Assembly: GCA_025174535.1 (NCBI GenBank)
Contig: JALBUN010000048.1
Span: 1,302,001 to 1,366,000 of the forward strand
Source: Cantharellus purpuraceus
Taxonomy: Eukaryota > Basidiomycota > Agaricomycetes > Cantharellales > Hydnaceae
Length of the DNA: 64,000 nucleotides
Direction: 5' to 3'
Shown one piece after another: positions 12,022 to 24,634 of the stretch. The notes beneath the pieces were generated by a model. The model ran no database searches and had not been told where the DNA came from. It was given only the letters and a program-made list of their open reading frames with translations. Every line of letters starts with the position of its first letter. Positions within the stretch are counted from its first letter, which is position 1. The position numbers and the translations under genes are program-made.

Positions 12022-13556
12022 ATGATGCGCCCTAACCACCTCGTTGGAAAACGCATCGCCAACAACCGCATCGAGCTCGTCGACATTATTGGCGAGGGCT
12101 CTTACGGATGCGTATACCGCGCAATCCTACACGAAGGTGGCACCAAAAAACTGTGCGCCGTCAAGTGCTTGTCCAAGGCCAACCTTGATGCGTACCACCT
12201 CATGTGCCAACGACGCGAGATTCTCCTCCATCGGCAAGTCAGTGGCGGAGAAGGTATCGTGACCCTCTATGAGGCATTCGAAGACAGTGACTTCCAGTGG
12301 CTCGTCTTGGAGTACTCCTCAGACGGTGATTTGTGGGAGGGTATTTCAGAAGGCTGTTACGCGGGAAAAGACGATATCATCAGAGATGTATTTGGTCAAA
12401 TCCTCGAGGCAGTAGAGTACTGCCATTCGAAGCACGTCTTCCACCGTGATCTCAAACCTGAAAACGTACTCCTAACCAACCAAGGAAGCAAAGTCCTGCT
12501 GGCAGACTTTGGGTTGGCATCGGGTTCACCGGTCAGTAACGAGTTGCGGTGTGGGTCCCCTTGGTACATGTCACCAGGTGAGTGATTCCTCTCCGAATTT
12601 GCGCCTTCTTCGTCTCACAATCAGCAGAATGCTGGGGCGGAATATTCAACACCAACGAACCCTACGCCACCGCCCCAAACGACATTTGGTGCCTCGGAAT
12701 CCTCCTCATAAACCTCGCATGCGGTCGCCATGCTCCCTGGAAGCACGCCACCATCCACGATGCCTTCTTTCGCGACTTCACGCGCCAGCCCGGCATGCTG
12801 CGCCTTCTCCTTCCCCTCTCCTCGCAAGTTCATGACCTCTTGGGCCGCGTCTTCATGCTCACCCCCTCCGCACGCATATCAATACGAGAATTTCGCGCAG
12901 CCATTGCGAAAATTACGTCCTTCACCATCCCGGCAGATGAGCGGGCCGCCTTTCACGATACGCAACGTGCTGTGTGGAGTGCTGCGCTTGGACCGACTTC
13001 GTCTCATCCCCATTCTACGGATATCGTGCGCATCGTGCCTATCGCCACGCCTCTGCATTCCGTGTCGACGGAAGGGCATGTGGAGGACGAAGGCGTCGAT
13101 ATTACGGACGCGGTGACTCGGAAGGAATACTGCATTGTGAAGAAGAAAAAGTCGACCCACTCTTTCATATGCCACATTCCCATCATCGATACCAGCCCTA
13201 ACGCTCTCCACCGCACCGTCGTGGCGCCAACCTCAGCGTCTTCCTCGAGCATATCGCCATCCCCAACACCACCAGCGTTTCGGACTCCGTCGTCGTCGTC
13301 ACGCTCGGGCGGCGCATCCGCCAACTCGCTCTTTCCCATAACGCCGCAGATGGTAGCTACGATAGAAGAGGTGGATATGGAGATCATCGACATGAGTGAT
13401 ATTCCCGAAGATATTGTGTTGCCGCCGCCACCTAGGCCTGGCAGCCCGATGGCAATTCGGAAGATGAAGGAGGAGAAGACAGATTGGACGTCGACTGGAG
13501 TACTTGGTGTTGGTGTGCCTTTTCAGAGTCTTTTGAGAGCGTTTAGGGGATTATAA
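12022..13556 (+). CDS. Serine/threonine protein kinase, Ran1/Ksp1-like
   Basis: Two exons, 12022-12577 and 12628-13556, joined by a clean GTGAGT...CAG intron that restores MSPECW in the activation segment. They give about 494 residues. Kinase landmarks: glycine loop IGEGSYGCVY (about 24-33), VAIK-type lysine in CAVKCL, HRDLKPEN catalytic loop, DFGLAS, then CGSPWYMSPE and NDIWCLGILLINLACGRHAPW. The kinase domain ends near residue 300. The tail is Ser/Pro-rich and acidic with no recognised domain, as in Ran1/Pat1, Sks1 and Ksp1 kinases that act in nutrient and mating control. Which of these is the true orthologue cannot be settled here. Confidence 0.9.
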
Positions 13557-14344
13557 CATCGTGGAATATCTTAGAATAGATATAGAAACTGAGCCGGATT
13601 TTTTATCAGTCTCTTCCGGTGCTTAAAGTGATAAAACCGACAACTTGTGTGCGTAATATGTTGTCATAGAAAGTTCCACTATCAATCGATTCATGCTTGC
13701 AGATAAACACATTGATTTGCACGGTTTACAGTTGTGGATGTGACTGAATAGACGTCGTCGAAGATTTACTGCGGGTCCACCCATGCGAACACATGCCGTA
13801 TATGTATTTCATCACTTGAAGAACTCACTCAATGCGAAGTATTAATAACAGTCTGGGAATTCTGAGAGGGCGTACTTGTAAATTAACAATTGTGTCAGCT
13901 TGATGAATGTCTCGGATGTCTCGGATACAACACCCCATGCGATTTCGCCGTGGCATCTAAGGTTCCATGTACAGAGCACTATGTCACAGAAGAATTTTTT
14001 GTGGTTCACTGCAGAAGTTGCGGCTATGGAAGCGAATGTGGATGTGACTGCATAGGCGCCCATACTTCATTGTGGGTCCACCGTGCGATCAGAAAATTGC
14101 CACTGATAATCCCAACTGACTTGATAGACAGGTAAAAGCCTGAAGGGCTTCAAGGTGAAGCGTGAGCTACGGGCTTTGTGTTAGCCGCCTCGGATGTTCA
14201 ACAGGAAAAGTAACTTGACTTCACATTGTGACAATTTCAGATTCCTACCATACAGTCTTTGAAGGTTTCACATTGATCTCATCTGGCAAAGTGTAGAGTA
14301 CTCTAAATAGCTGAGCTGTGTTAATCCAACAATGGAAGCACTGT
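13557..14344. other. Intergenic region with an imperfect direct repeat
   Basis: No gene recognised. Two segments, around 13735-13795 and 14035-14095, share GGATGTGACTG, a run of mismatches, then GGGTCCACC. This suggests an old local duplication of about 75 bp. Short open frames here match no known family. Confidence 0.4.
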
Positions 14345-15332
14345 TCACCCTTCCTCCATTTCTTCCACCTCGGCTGGTTCTGCTGCACCACCCCACCAGG
14401 GAAGTGGTCCTAACCCCTGTTCAGCGATAGAGCACTAAGCGGAAGAAGCGTGTAAATATGACGCCGAAGAGTGAAAATATATCATGAAAAGCGCACGGTT
14501 ATTTGAAAAGGACTTCGTCGTAGCTCTCTCTGAATAATAACACCATCTGTCGCCTTTGGAGGCCCAGGCTCGTCATCGAAGAATTCATCGCCCTCGACAC
14601 GTACACGCACGACCTCATTGCGGTCAATGTACATTCGTGATGTCATGGGCGTATCGAGCATCTCAGCTGTGGATGTCAGCTCCGACTCGGGCAGCCAGAA
14701 ATAGGCTTGTTCGTTTGGGTCGCTGCAGGAGATTGTGGACACTAGTGTAAGTGAGAGCTCTGCAACCTTTTATAGTGGAGATCCAGTAGCTCACAATGTG
14801 GACGGCTGTGGAAGGTAGGTAAGAGGGATATATAGATCGTCGAAAAAGCCGATGGAGACTAATAGCACAAAAGTTTTAGAACGAGGCTCTTCCCGGGACT
14901 TGAGAGCACATACGTCGAATACCATCCTCAGATGAAGATTTCACTTTTGCTAGTATGACCTCAGATGCAAAAGGTCGAAACACGACCAGGCGAAAAGTCA
15001 CTTGAAGAAATCTTCGCATCAGCGACGAGTTATACATACGGGGGTTGGGGTCGTTACTCACCCACCTTGATACCAGTAGCACCCATCACCAAACCTGACC
15101 TTTCCTTCCCCTACCGTCGCTAGATCAAATACGCAGATCCCCAGACCAACGTCGTGCAAGACGCGGTTCGCGTACTTCTTATTTAGTTCCTGTGTAATCG
15201 CTCTCTCAGGTGCAAGCGAGAAATATCCGGGCTGAATTGCGACAGTGTCCTGAACATTGGCTTGTCAATGAGTGATAACTATACATTCGGGGATATGGTT
15301 TACCGCACTTTTAGGATAGCAAGGTTGAACAT
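14345..15332 (-). CDS. RPC25: DNA-directed RNA polymerase III subunit Rpc25 (RPC8)
   Basis: Stalk subunit of RNA polymerase III that pairs with Rpc17 and acts in initiation. I traced the join: MFNLAILK, then DTVAIQPGYF and the SHS2-type region through VGLGICVFDLATVGEG, then VTFRLVVFRPFASEV, SIGFFDDLYIPLTYLP, FDPNEQAYFWLP, RVRVEGDEFFDDEP and ITCSIAEQGLGPLPWW before an acidic tail and TGA at 14345. Five introns, all GT-AG. The acceptor before FDPNEQ must be the downstream CAG (about 14720), because the nearer TAG acceptor breaks the frame. Length of about 220 residues fits the family. The N-terminal half aligns with the Rpb7/Rpc25 fold and the C-terminal half with the OB fold. Confidence 0.93.
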
Positions 15333-15429
15333 GGACTCGCGGGAAGCGCCAAATAGGCGCCTGCAACTTGCACGGCAGAGCGGTATATATAACTGTCAAC
15401 TTGACGGGTGAAGACCCCCACCAAACACG
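15333..15429. promoter_or_regulatory. 97-bp bidirectional promoter (RPC25 / GPATCH1)
   Basis: Only 97 bp lie between the opposed start codons. A TATATATAA sequence sits near 15394-15402, about 30 bp from the plus-strand ATG. Both 5' UTRs and promoters must fit in or overlap this interval. Confidence 0.5.
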
Positions 15430-18400
15430 ATGACAAGCAGACTCAAAAAGAAGCTCGACACCATGGGTGTCGACATACAGTCAAACTCCCAACGTATGAC
15501 TGAAAACTTCTGCTTGGTGAGTCCCGTGTATCGACCCAGGAGCAGGCTTCAACCCATTCATATCATTGTAGATTGGCACTCCACTACCGCCACTAGAGAA
15601 ATCGAAAGACACGGGAGAGTTCGTCCCTCTATGGAAACAAGAAGTCCGTGTCGTAACCCAATGTGGTTTGCCATCCATCTGATGGTCTACAGGTCCGCGA
15701 TGAACAAGGTCGACGCCGGCTGCATGGTGCCTTCACTGGCGGGTTTTCTGCGGGGTATTACAATACCGTTGGGTCAAAAGAAGGCATGCGCGTGTATCCT
15801 GTATTCTCTGTCGCATATGGGTAACTGTTGCGTTCTTGCAGGTTGGGTGCCCTCAACATTCAGTTCATCACGGTCCGAACGCGCCAAAAAGAAACAAGCC
15901 AAGCCGGAAGATTTCATGGATGACGAGGACCTCTCTGAGATGCGAGAATCCAAAAAGCTAGTGGATACCACTGAGGAGACTGATATGTTCGGCGGGACAC
16001 AAGCGGAACTAGCCAGGCGAGGTGTCGAACCGGAGAAAGAGTACGTGTGTTTTTCTTTGGGATAATACGTCTACATATCTCGTTTTAATATAATTTAGTT
16101 CTATAGCCAATGCTCTGGAATCGTTACTCCCTCCTGCGAAGGACTCTGTCGGTGCACGCCTACTGAAGAAGATGGGATGGCGGCTTGGTCAGGGTATCGG
16201 TCCGCGCATAACATATAAACAGCTTCGAGCGCAGGAAGGACGTCTCATTGAACCAGACGAAATTGTGGACGAGGAAGCAAACAGGCACCTATACGCTCCT
16301 CGCGATACCAAGACCATCACGTTCTATAAGAAGGAGAATTCCTTTGGGCTGGGATACGTACCAGGGAAAGGTCTCACTGACATAGTGCAAGGCCAAAATG
16401 GCCAGCCTGCTCAATCCGGACCCGCCTTGAGTGGTGAGTCATCTCGCACAAGCGAGTCAGGATTTCGATTTATTTGCTTTTAGCTGGATTTGGCCTTGGT
16501 GCTCTCAATGATGCAGAGGACGACGACATAGACGTCTATGATCATGGTGCTACAAGAGAGCATAGACATATGGCTTATGATGGTGGCGAGAATGAAGACA
16601 ACGATCATGTCACATTAGGCAGCAATAAACCTTCTGGATCCGGCAGTAAACCTGGCACAGGTGTAAGTGTTTGCCATGCGATGACAATGTCCATTGTGCA
16701 CTGAGACCACTTTCACAGGCTGTAGCAGCAGCCACGTTTCGTGACGGACGACCTATCGTATCTGGCTTTGTCCTGTTCGAAAAGCCCCTGATAGAGGACC
16801 GTTGGTGAGTTATTTTAACACATGAGCTTTATCATCGTCTGAAACGTCCGCAGGTTTCCCATTCCAAATATTCCGAAAGGCTGGACCCCTGATCCACGGC
16901 GCGTGTGGGCGACAGATACATCTAATAAAGAGAATGAGGACGCCAAGCTTTCACAGCCGCCTCCGTCTGCACTACAAGACCGTCGTACTTGGGTGAAAGG
17001 TAAAACTGCTGATGAGGTATGCGATCAATTTGATCTTTTCAATTTTATTTGTAAATGACAGTGATGCTCTATAGCGTGGATCAATGCTTGGAGAAACGCC
17101 ACTTCCTAGCGCACCGCGGTCTGTGTTTGATTATCTTTCACAGAAGGACCGCGACCGTCTTAAGAATCTGTCTTCAAGCCTGGCATCAGGAACTACGCCG
17201 CCTCAGCAACCCCCACTTCCTCCCGCACCTATCGACATTCCACGCACAGATTCTCGTACTGCGCAAGCTGCTCTGAAAGGATTTCAGCCTTTCACTACTG
17301 ATCCAGCGAAGCAGGCCAGATACACTGCGTATCTTCAGTCCCAAGCATCACCGGACACTCCAGAGATCAAACCCATGGCTGGTCAGGGCAACGAGAACTT
17401 TAACAAGGAACTTGCCGATTTTGCAAAGGCCGCGCAAATCTTTAAGCCGGTGTCTGGCGCGATGGCTGGCCGATTCGCTAGTGCATCTACTGTGGAAATA
17501 GTCGAAAACACACATCAAGGATTGCATAAACCCACCAAAGATGAATATGCCAGACTCGATGGTCATCGAGAGGAAGAAGAGGCAAAAAAGGAAGAAGAAA
17601 GCCCGAAGGCACATGCGGCAAAAATGGGCATGTTCGGACCATTGACTCGAGAGGTCAAAGTCTGGCAACCAGCTCGGCTACTTTGCAGACGATTTGGGGT
17701 AAAAGATCCATATCCAGATGGGGTACCAGGAGAGGAACCTGTTGCTGCACCTTTGGCCAAGAGTGATGCCTGGCAGGCCGAAGTCATGAAAAGCGCACCA
17801 AACCTTATGGTTCCTTCCTCTTCTGTGGCTGCGTCTGGCAGCTCCACTTCTCCGTCAACACACCAAAATGGTCCGCGAGATTTGGCGAACATTGGTATGG
17901 GGGACGATGAGGAACAAGGAAAGGACACTCTCACATATGAGCGACCGACAAAGGATATCTTCAAGGCCATTTTTGCGAGCGATGAAGAGGATAGTGACGA
18001 AGAGGACGTTCAGATGGATGAACCCGAGAAGGAAACTGCGATTTCTGCAGGCGATGCTGTCAGTAGTGCACCTGCACCTCAAGAAGCCTTGAACGCCAAA
18101 GCATATCAACCACCAGCCACTCAAGATCACACGACAGAGAAGGTGGACTTGGCATCCTTCAAGCCTAGGTTTGTGTCAAAGTCTGAGCGTGAAGAACGAA
18201 AGAACGTCAAGGACAAAGATAAGAAGGTCAAGAAAGACAAGGATAAGAAGAAGAAAGGAAAGATTGTCGTCTCGTTTGACGTCGAGGACGAAAGTGAGCT
18301 CCAAGTAAAGACTATCAATGAGAAGAAAGGTCGTCCACGGAAGCGACAGAAGGAGAAATCACAGCCTGACGCAGATGATGGCAGTATGTGGGTGGAAAAG

Positions 18401-18511
18401 CCTCCACCAGAGGTAGTAAAGGGCCTCGTCATTCCAGTGTCGACCGAGCCCGCTGAGGCAGATGGCACCCCACATCCGCGTGGCAGGAAGAGGGCTATAG
18501 ATTTTCTTTGA
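15430..18511 (+). CDS. G-patch domain splicing protein, GPATCH1/TGH family
   Basis: Large nuclear G-patch protein of the kind that activates DEAH-box helicases in spliceosomes. N-terminal blocks are diagnostic: [12 protein letters not shown] across intron 1, [21 protein letters not shown], and [10 protein letters not shown]. The G-patch follows at [19 protein letters not shown] (about 16150-16205). Further blocks are [25 protein letters not shown] and [20 protein letters not shown], and then the last large exon, 17084 onward. That exon begins [21 protein letters not shown] and carries [20 protein letters not shown] and a Lys-rich C-terminus. Eight or nine exons. One intron (15784-15841) begins GC rather than GT, since only this join keeps the conserved SKEGW. 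The gene starts divergently from RPC25 and converges on MAK11 with a 76-bp gap. Confidence 0.92.
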
Positions 18512-18587
18512 CAGTTATGAAGTTTGCATTGGCATCATCTTGCATGTATTGAATCTGCATTTTTATTGAGCTCCAGTCGATGTCGGA

Positions 18588-20220
18588 CTATTCCGAATGC
18601 TGTTCACTATCGTCCTCCTCATCTTCGATATCTTCCCTAGTGTCCCCACTTTCATCTTCCTCCACCTCAGATGGCCAGTCATCTATCTTATCATCTTTGC
18701 CCTCATTCCTTTTCCGCTTTCCAACTTGTTGGGGATTAGCCACCAGTTCACCATCGGCCATGGCGAGGCATGTTAGACGACTTCCTTTTGTGTCGTACTG
18801 AGTCACGGGCTCTACCACAACAGGTTGCTCTGTTGCATTGACGCCCAGTGCATGCGATACATCACCAAGATCAAATACACGAATGAAACCGTCCGACGAG
18901 ACGGTTGAGGCGTACGTAGTAGATTTTGATTCTGAGTACGGTGGAATAGCTATGGATATAATGTCGATGGCTTTTACTCTGTAGATTCGTTTCAGATGCA
19001 TGAACAACAGTGCAGAATAGCGTTTACTCGCCTATTAGTATGGCCTACAAGTTCCGCAATAATTCTTGGAGGGGCATCTGCAGTGGACAGAAGCTCGTAT
19101 ACAGTCACCTTTTTGTCCTCTGCGGCAACTAGTAGAACTTCTGATTCCCCATCAAGGTTTGTTTGCCGGAAGAACTTGATGTCATGGACGCGAGAAGGAT
19201 GGGTAATTGTGTGAAGTAAAGTCATGCCCTGCGTGAGGTATAAGCTACTACTTCAGACAAATAATGCGTGTCATACGGTGGTGAATAAATCTATGCTGGT
19301 GCCGGATTGCACGACAAATTGCTGACCCGAGGGAGACCAGCATACGACTTCACCCTCTAAAGAAGTCAACCGTCAAACTTTGACTAGATAATCATGAGAA
19401 TACCAAACCTTTTCCGAGCTTTGTGCTGGCTGAACCTTTGCCACGCATGAGATCCCACATACGTAGGGTACGGTCTTTTCCAACGCTTAGGGCCAATTTT
19501 CCGGATGGATGAACGCCAATGTAATTGACGCGACCTTTGTGACCTTTGAGGATACGGAGGACGGCCCAATCTCGTGCGCGGAAGAGGCACAGCGTGCCGT
19601 CCTCCGACGCGGAAAGCAAGTGTGATCGCGAAGGAAATGTTAGGTAGGTGATGGAGCCTAGCGGCGAAGTCTTCATACGCGTGATAGAGGGTTAGGAAAA
19701 GAAGGTGTTTACCTTCGTGATGGATCAGACCACCTATTTCTTTCCGTCTGCGCAAATCCCAAACTTTTATAATCTCGTCTGCGCTTCCTGTCGCAAGCCA
19801 CTTGCCACCTGACGGTGAAGCAGCAACGGCTTTCACACAAGACACGTGTGCAGGGAATATGAAGATGGGTTTGAGATGTAGCCGTCGTGCTGAGGAGCCT
19901 GGTTCCTCGTCTTCAATCAACGCAGCCTCGAGACCATATAAGAGTTTCTCATAAGATCCTGCCATAATCTTGAATGTCTTAGGTAGAAGAGGAAGAGTAT
20001 CGTCATCTTTGGAGCCATCTGCCACGTCTTTTGGAGGCACTACTGGTTCTTTTCCTTTGCCTTTTTTGACTTTGACATCGGGATGCAAGTTGGCCTTTGA
20101 GGATGGTTCAATGTCTCGTCGAGGGATATTCTTTTGTTTCAAGGAACGAGGCTCGAGTACCTGAACCTTTCTTTTCTTTGATATAGGTGGTTTGGCATCG
20201 GATGAGGCTGCTCGACGCAT
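18588..20220 (-). CDS. MAK11: WD40-repeat ribosome biogenesis protein Mak11 (PAK1IP1-like)
   Basis: Beta-propeller factor needed for 60S subunit assembly in the nucleolus. The first exon starts with a basic nuclear-signal stretch (SKKRKV) and a Lys-rich linker, then KIMAGSYEKLLYG, the family's typical entry to blade 1. WD repeats are visible at HVSCVKAVAASPSGGKWLATGS, SHLLSASEDGTLCLF, VNYIGVHPSGKLALSVGKD, EVVCWSPSGQQFVV and later TYASTVSSDGFIRVFDL. Four introns interrupt these repeats. The C-terminus is strongly acidic (EVEEDESGDTREDIEDEEDD). The 76-bp gap to the end of the GPATCH1-like gene means the two terminators must be shared or overlapping. Confidence 0.9.
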
Positions 20221-21687
20221 GATTGTAGATTCCGCGACCAGTCACGGCTGATTTTGCACGTCACGCTTGCGAACGCGTTTATAGTAACCCTTACTACAAT
20301 TACACCGGCCATCGTGCTAGAGCTTCTTGTGACATCCAACTGCTTGTGCTGCCAAATTTCTATAGTCTCAACCTGATGTAGAGGGTTCAATCCGGCTACC
20401 TCGAAACCGGCGAACAGCTTTTCGCAAGTGCTATAAGGCTCTTGGGCTTCTCGCTGTCTGTTTAGCTTGGTTGCATAACTGTGATGGACTCCTGTGTCCA
20501 TTCCTTTCGCGGTGTCACCCACCATGGCGTACCAGTGTTGGTCCTTGCATAAAGGGTCATGCTCTTTGCTCATTCCAATGTCTGCTCTGGCCAAATCCCG
20601 AAGATTGGAGACTTTGACACCTATATCTCCAAATTAACCAGGAGCACTCCAAGGACAGTTTTACTGCTCATGGATATCTTTGGTATTCAACTGAAGAACA
20701 ACAAGGTCAGCAAATTTATCGAAGCTTCTGGTTAGCCAGTTAGCCAGTTCGCAATTTATATCCGCAATGCCAAGTTCTCTACCTCTTGATCTGGATGTTT
20801 GCAAGCCGATGATTTCGCTAGAAACGGATTCCAGGTCTACGCACCGGATTAAGTTTGCTTCTGGTCAGCAGTTGCCTTCCTATACATGCAGGCGGTACGT
20901 TTTTGACTTGGCTTTCGACGTGATCAATGTCGCCGCGACCTCGCATACATCTTTCCTAAGGTTCCGGAAGACCTCGGGAAGCTCCTGGCCACCTCTTCCA
21001 TTGCCAAAGTTAAAGGAGCCTTTCAAGCTACAGTTGAATTCTTGCACAAGTACTCGTATAGTGGGACTATGTCTCAACTGTGGTCTACGTGCAAGCAGCG
21101 CGTATTGCTACTAGCGAATCAGAAAACGCAAGGACACTACTGTTATGGACATGTCCGAGTTTGAGCTTAAACTGTTGTGTACACCGACATCAAGTCGAAG
21201 GTCTCAATTGCGAGCTAAAAGCTAATGTACATGCTGCACAATCTACCGGTGGTAGCACCGGTAAATAAGCTTGACACATGGACCTTATTACTTTGGTGAC
21301 GCGTCCGTCTCAGCCGGCGAGACTTCAGGTTCGCTGGTGATCGAAAATTCCACAGGGTAGCGGTACTTTCTTCGACTGCAGTTAGCTAGCTGCAGTGCGT
21401 AAGGAGAGCAAATGGAAATCACTAGAAAATGCGAGGGTCGAAGGCTACTGCGAGAGAGGGTTGGGAGTAATAAAAGATGAGATGACATTCACAGGCAACT
21501 GGCAGAGACTCTAGAGTTGGAATTTGAAGATACATCGCATCTCTAGTCCAGCATGCTACTGAGCAGAGACACCCGCAATCAGCAGAATTCAGTAGAGCAC
21601 AAGTGCTTGGAATGGCAGAAGACCCAAGTCGAGCTAACTTATGTAATCACGAGGAAATCGTAGAGTGGCTCAGTGGTCAGGCCCAGG
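20221..21687. other. Intergenic region upstream of RSM22-like gene
   Basis: Apart from the possible small coding segment at 20767-21160, no recognisable gene was found. 21270-21680 also holds nothing I can name. Confidence 0.35.
20767..21160 (+). CDS. Unrecognised possible coding segment
   Basis: A frame opens at the ATG at 20767 (MPSSLPLDLDVCKP) and reads a protein-like stretch to about 20940. A second frame then gives IFPKVPEDLGKLLATSS, AKVKGAFQATVEFLHKY and SGTMSQLWSTCKQR to about 21155. The two would join through a short intron or a frameshift near 20930. The composition is unlike the random shadows elsewhere, but I recognise no family. It could be a fragment of a lineage-specific gene or a pseudogene. 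Confidence 0.25.
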
Positions 21688-24634
21688 ATGAGCCTGCTTC
21701 GGAGCAGCCAGTTACAACTTCCTTTTCTTCTTCCACGCATCTCATACCAAACTGGGACGCATTCTCCCTTGCATAACTTTGGCCCTTCCTTTTTCCCACC
21801 CGACACACAGGCTACGCCTACACCCAACAGGCCACTTGACCTCGACCCCGCCCTTCAAGCGCTTCTCAATGACGCAGATTTATCTCTTGCGAGAGCAACT
21901 GCAAAGTCAAGGGCCAAACGCAAAAGCCGGCAGCCATCGGGCTCGCATGACATTTTCACGCCAGCTCCGCATCGAGAGCTTGAGGTGCTAGAACCAGTAT
22001 CTGACATTGAGAACGCGGAGAGGAGATTTGTCGATCAGGATCGGGAGGGGGTGGATAGTCCATTTCCGTGGAACGAGCGCAAGTCGCCGGCTGCATCCTT
22101 TGGCAGTCGCGGGATGGGTGCTGTCGTGCTACCCTTTGAGCTGCAGCGGTCTATTCTCAGACTAATCTCCGGTACGTAAAGATCCTTATAGGTCATTTTC
22201 TTCATTGAACATATAGCCTTCTCGCTCCACCAGAGTCTGACAAGCCGTTAATCCACGCTGACGCTGAACGCCTCTTCCGCGCGTCTTCTACACCCGAGTC
22301 CAAGGCTGAAGAAGGCTGGTCGACGCGCTATACTCCGCCATCATGGTCCACAAATTATTCTCCATCATCTTATACAGAAGCAAGATCCACCTCTAAAATA
22401 TCACACATCAAGGCTCGAATCAACAGGCAGCGCGATGGCACGGCTTTCGCGTCAGTTGTCATGCCCGCTCAGTATGCAGTAGTTCGTGCCGTGCTTGAAA
22501 ATGTCAAGACACGTTTAGGTGATGATTGGGCGCGTGGTATCGAGCGTGTTGTTGAATGGGGAAGTGGCACTGGCGCAGGAATGTGGTATGTGTCGTTTGC
22601 GTGATTCGAGGGACACTCTGTGTTCCCTCATAAGTGGCTTAATCGATCTCAATAACGAAAACTTACGCGATGCGTGTAGGGCTGCGATGCACACGTTTCA
22701 GAAAGAGCCTCCACTCTCCCAGCATACAAACTCATTAGTGCCACCCGCATCCTCATCCTCAGATGAACACACTTCTCCTCACTCTACTTCAGCACCCCAA
22801 ATATCAGCTCCAAGTCCTGAAGAAGACCAACAGCAAGTACACAAGCACTCTGGCGATCTCTTCCTGGACGGATCAAACATTGTCACGTACACCGCCATCG
22901 AAAAGCGGGATGGTCTCTCAACTATCGCGCGTCGTCTCTTGCGTGACATTCCCATGTGTGCGTCTGTTTCGCTTCAAAAATCTTTTCACCCCTCGGACCG
23001 CATGCCTCGCGCGTCGAGTCCGGGCTTAGGTACAGTTGGACTTTCAGCGTTCATGCTGAGCTCACTGGGAAACCCCACCTTGAGGAGGGTGATGGTGAAG
23101 GAGATGTGGGATTCTGGTGCGGACGTGTTGGTGAGCTTATTTCTTCTGTGTTACGTCGTGATTTGTCATCGTCGTGTCGTGTTTGATATTTGATTTATGG
23201 GTGCTTAAACTGTTTATTCACTTCTTTGTCACTACTTGCTACGTATTCTTGCTTTCTTTGTCCTGACATCATCGTGCATTACCAGGTCATAATCGACGAC
23301 GCGTCTGTAGACGGTTTTCGCCACGTTGCCGACGCGCGAGAATACCTTCTCAAGCTCGGTCGCCGCGAACTTGAAGCCGCAGTTCAAAATCAGGATCGGG
23401 AACAGAACCACGCCACCACAGACCCACCGGAACCTGAAACCAATGATGATGACCTAGTGCTTCATCATGAGGATGGTCGACGTGGTTCGCACGTCATTGC
23501 GCCTTGTCCACACGACCGCGCGTGCCCACTGGCGTTCCATCAGCAGTTGACGTCCTCCGCGCGGCGCTCGAGCGCTGTACAGGGCAGCGCCAACACGGTG
23601 CGGTGCACGTTCACACAGAGGCTGCAGCGCCCTACATTTGTGCGGCGTACGAAGCACGCGGGGCGGGGTGAGGAGGATGTGGGATATGCGTATGTTGTTG
23701 TGAGGAGGGGAGAGCGGGATAGGGATGTGATCGGGGGTGTGCTACATGAGGGGCGGGTGGGGGCCGTGGGGAGGTGGGCGGAGGAAGCGGCGAGAGTGAA
23801 GGAGGAGGAGAGGAGTGAAGTGAAGGGGAGGTGGACCGTTGATGAGGATGGTGTGGAGGCTGGGGTGGTTATTGAGGAGGAGAGTGAGGTGGTGCGTGTG
23901 AGGGCGAGTGAAGAGAATGTCGGGCCTGTGGATGAGCCACAGGACGAGACGGTAAATGCTGAGGGGGCGAGATTAACGGGGCGAACGTTGGAAGATGGGT
24001 TGAGGAACGAAGCGTATAGTTGGCCGCGCATCAATTTCCCACCCCTGAAACGAAGCGGACATGTACTCATCGACGCATGCATGCCTGAAGGTACGTGACC
24101 CGACCTTTTGAATGTTACGCCTTGCATCATCAGTTTTGTTCCCGGCCTCACTCACGCTGATCGTTAGGCACTATCATGCGAATGACGTTCCCCCGCTCAC
24201 AGGGTAAGCAGATATACTACGATGCGCGCAAGTCCAACTGGGGGGACCTGTTCCCCCACATACCAAAACACCGCCCTGTGCTGCGCTACACAGGCTCCAA
24301 ACCCAAAGCATCAAAGGCCGCCTCTGTCAAGGACGGTGGGCGTGTGGACGCTAGTGACGAGCCTCTGACCAAGCAAGAAGAAATGAAGTTAAATCGCCTG
24401 ATGGGGATGGAGGAGCTATGGGCAAAAGAGAAGAAGGGGAAGAGAAAAATGGATAAGATGGTTGCGGAGAGGGGAGGGGAGGGGGCATTGGGCAAGGGAG
24501 TGATGATGAGTCAGGGCCGTGCGGGTTGGGGAGGTGTGTTAGAGGGCTTGAAGATGGAGGATAAAGAGAGGCGGCGGGAAAGAAAGATGGGGCGAAATGC
24601 AAAAGATGTAAATGGTTCTCATGATGAGTATTAG
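21688..24634 (+). CDS. RSM22: Mitochondrial small-ribosomal-subunit assembly factor Rsm22/METTL17
   Basis: Mitochondrial methyltransferase-fold protein of the Rsm22 family, required for mitoribosome small-subunit assembly. Start ATG at 21688 gives a basic, Ser/Leu-rich presequence (MSLLRSSQLQLPFLLPR). Family blocks in order: HIKARINRQRDGTAFASVVMPAQY (about 22400), VVEWGSGTGAGMWA (SAM motif I across an intron), TYTAIEKRDGLSTIARRLL, VIIDDASVDGFRHVADARE, the cysteine motif HVIAPCPHDRACPL (about 23490), YAYVVVRRG, YSWPRINFPPLKRSGHVLIDAC and FPRSQGKQIYYDARKSNWGDLFPH. The Cys motif with further cysteines fits the iron-sulphur cluster described in this family. The C-terminus is Lys/Glu-rich and ends at 24634. 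Six or so exons. A low-complexity Glu/Val-rich insert (about 23700-23960) is longer than I would expect. Confidence 0.88.

Noticed and set aside
21661..21735. tRNA-like D-arm text (GTGGCTCAGTGGTC)
   Set aside because: No matching acceptor stem, anticodon arm or T-loop follows; it lies at the start of the RSM22-like gene.
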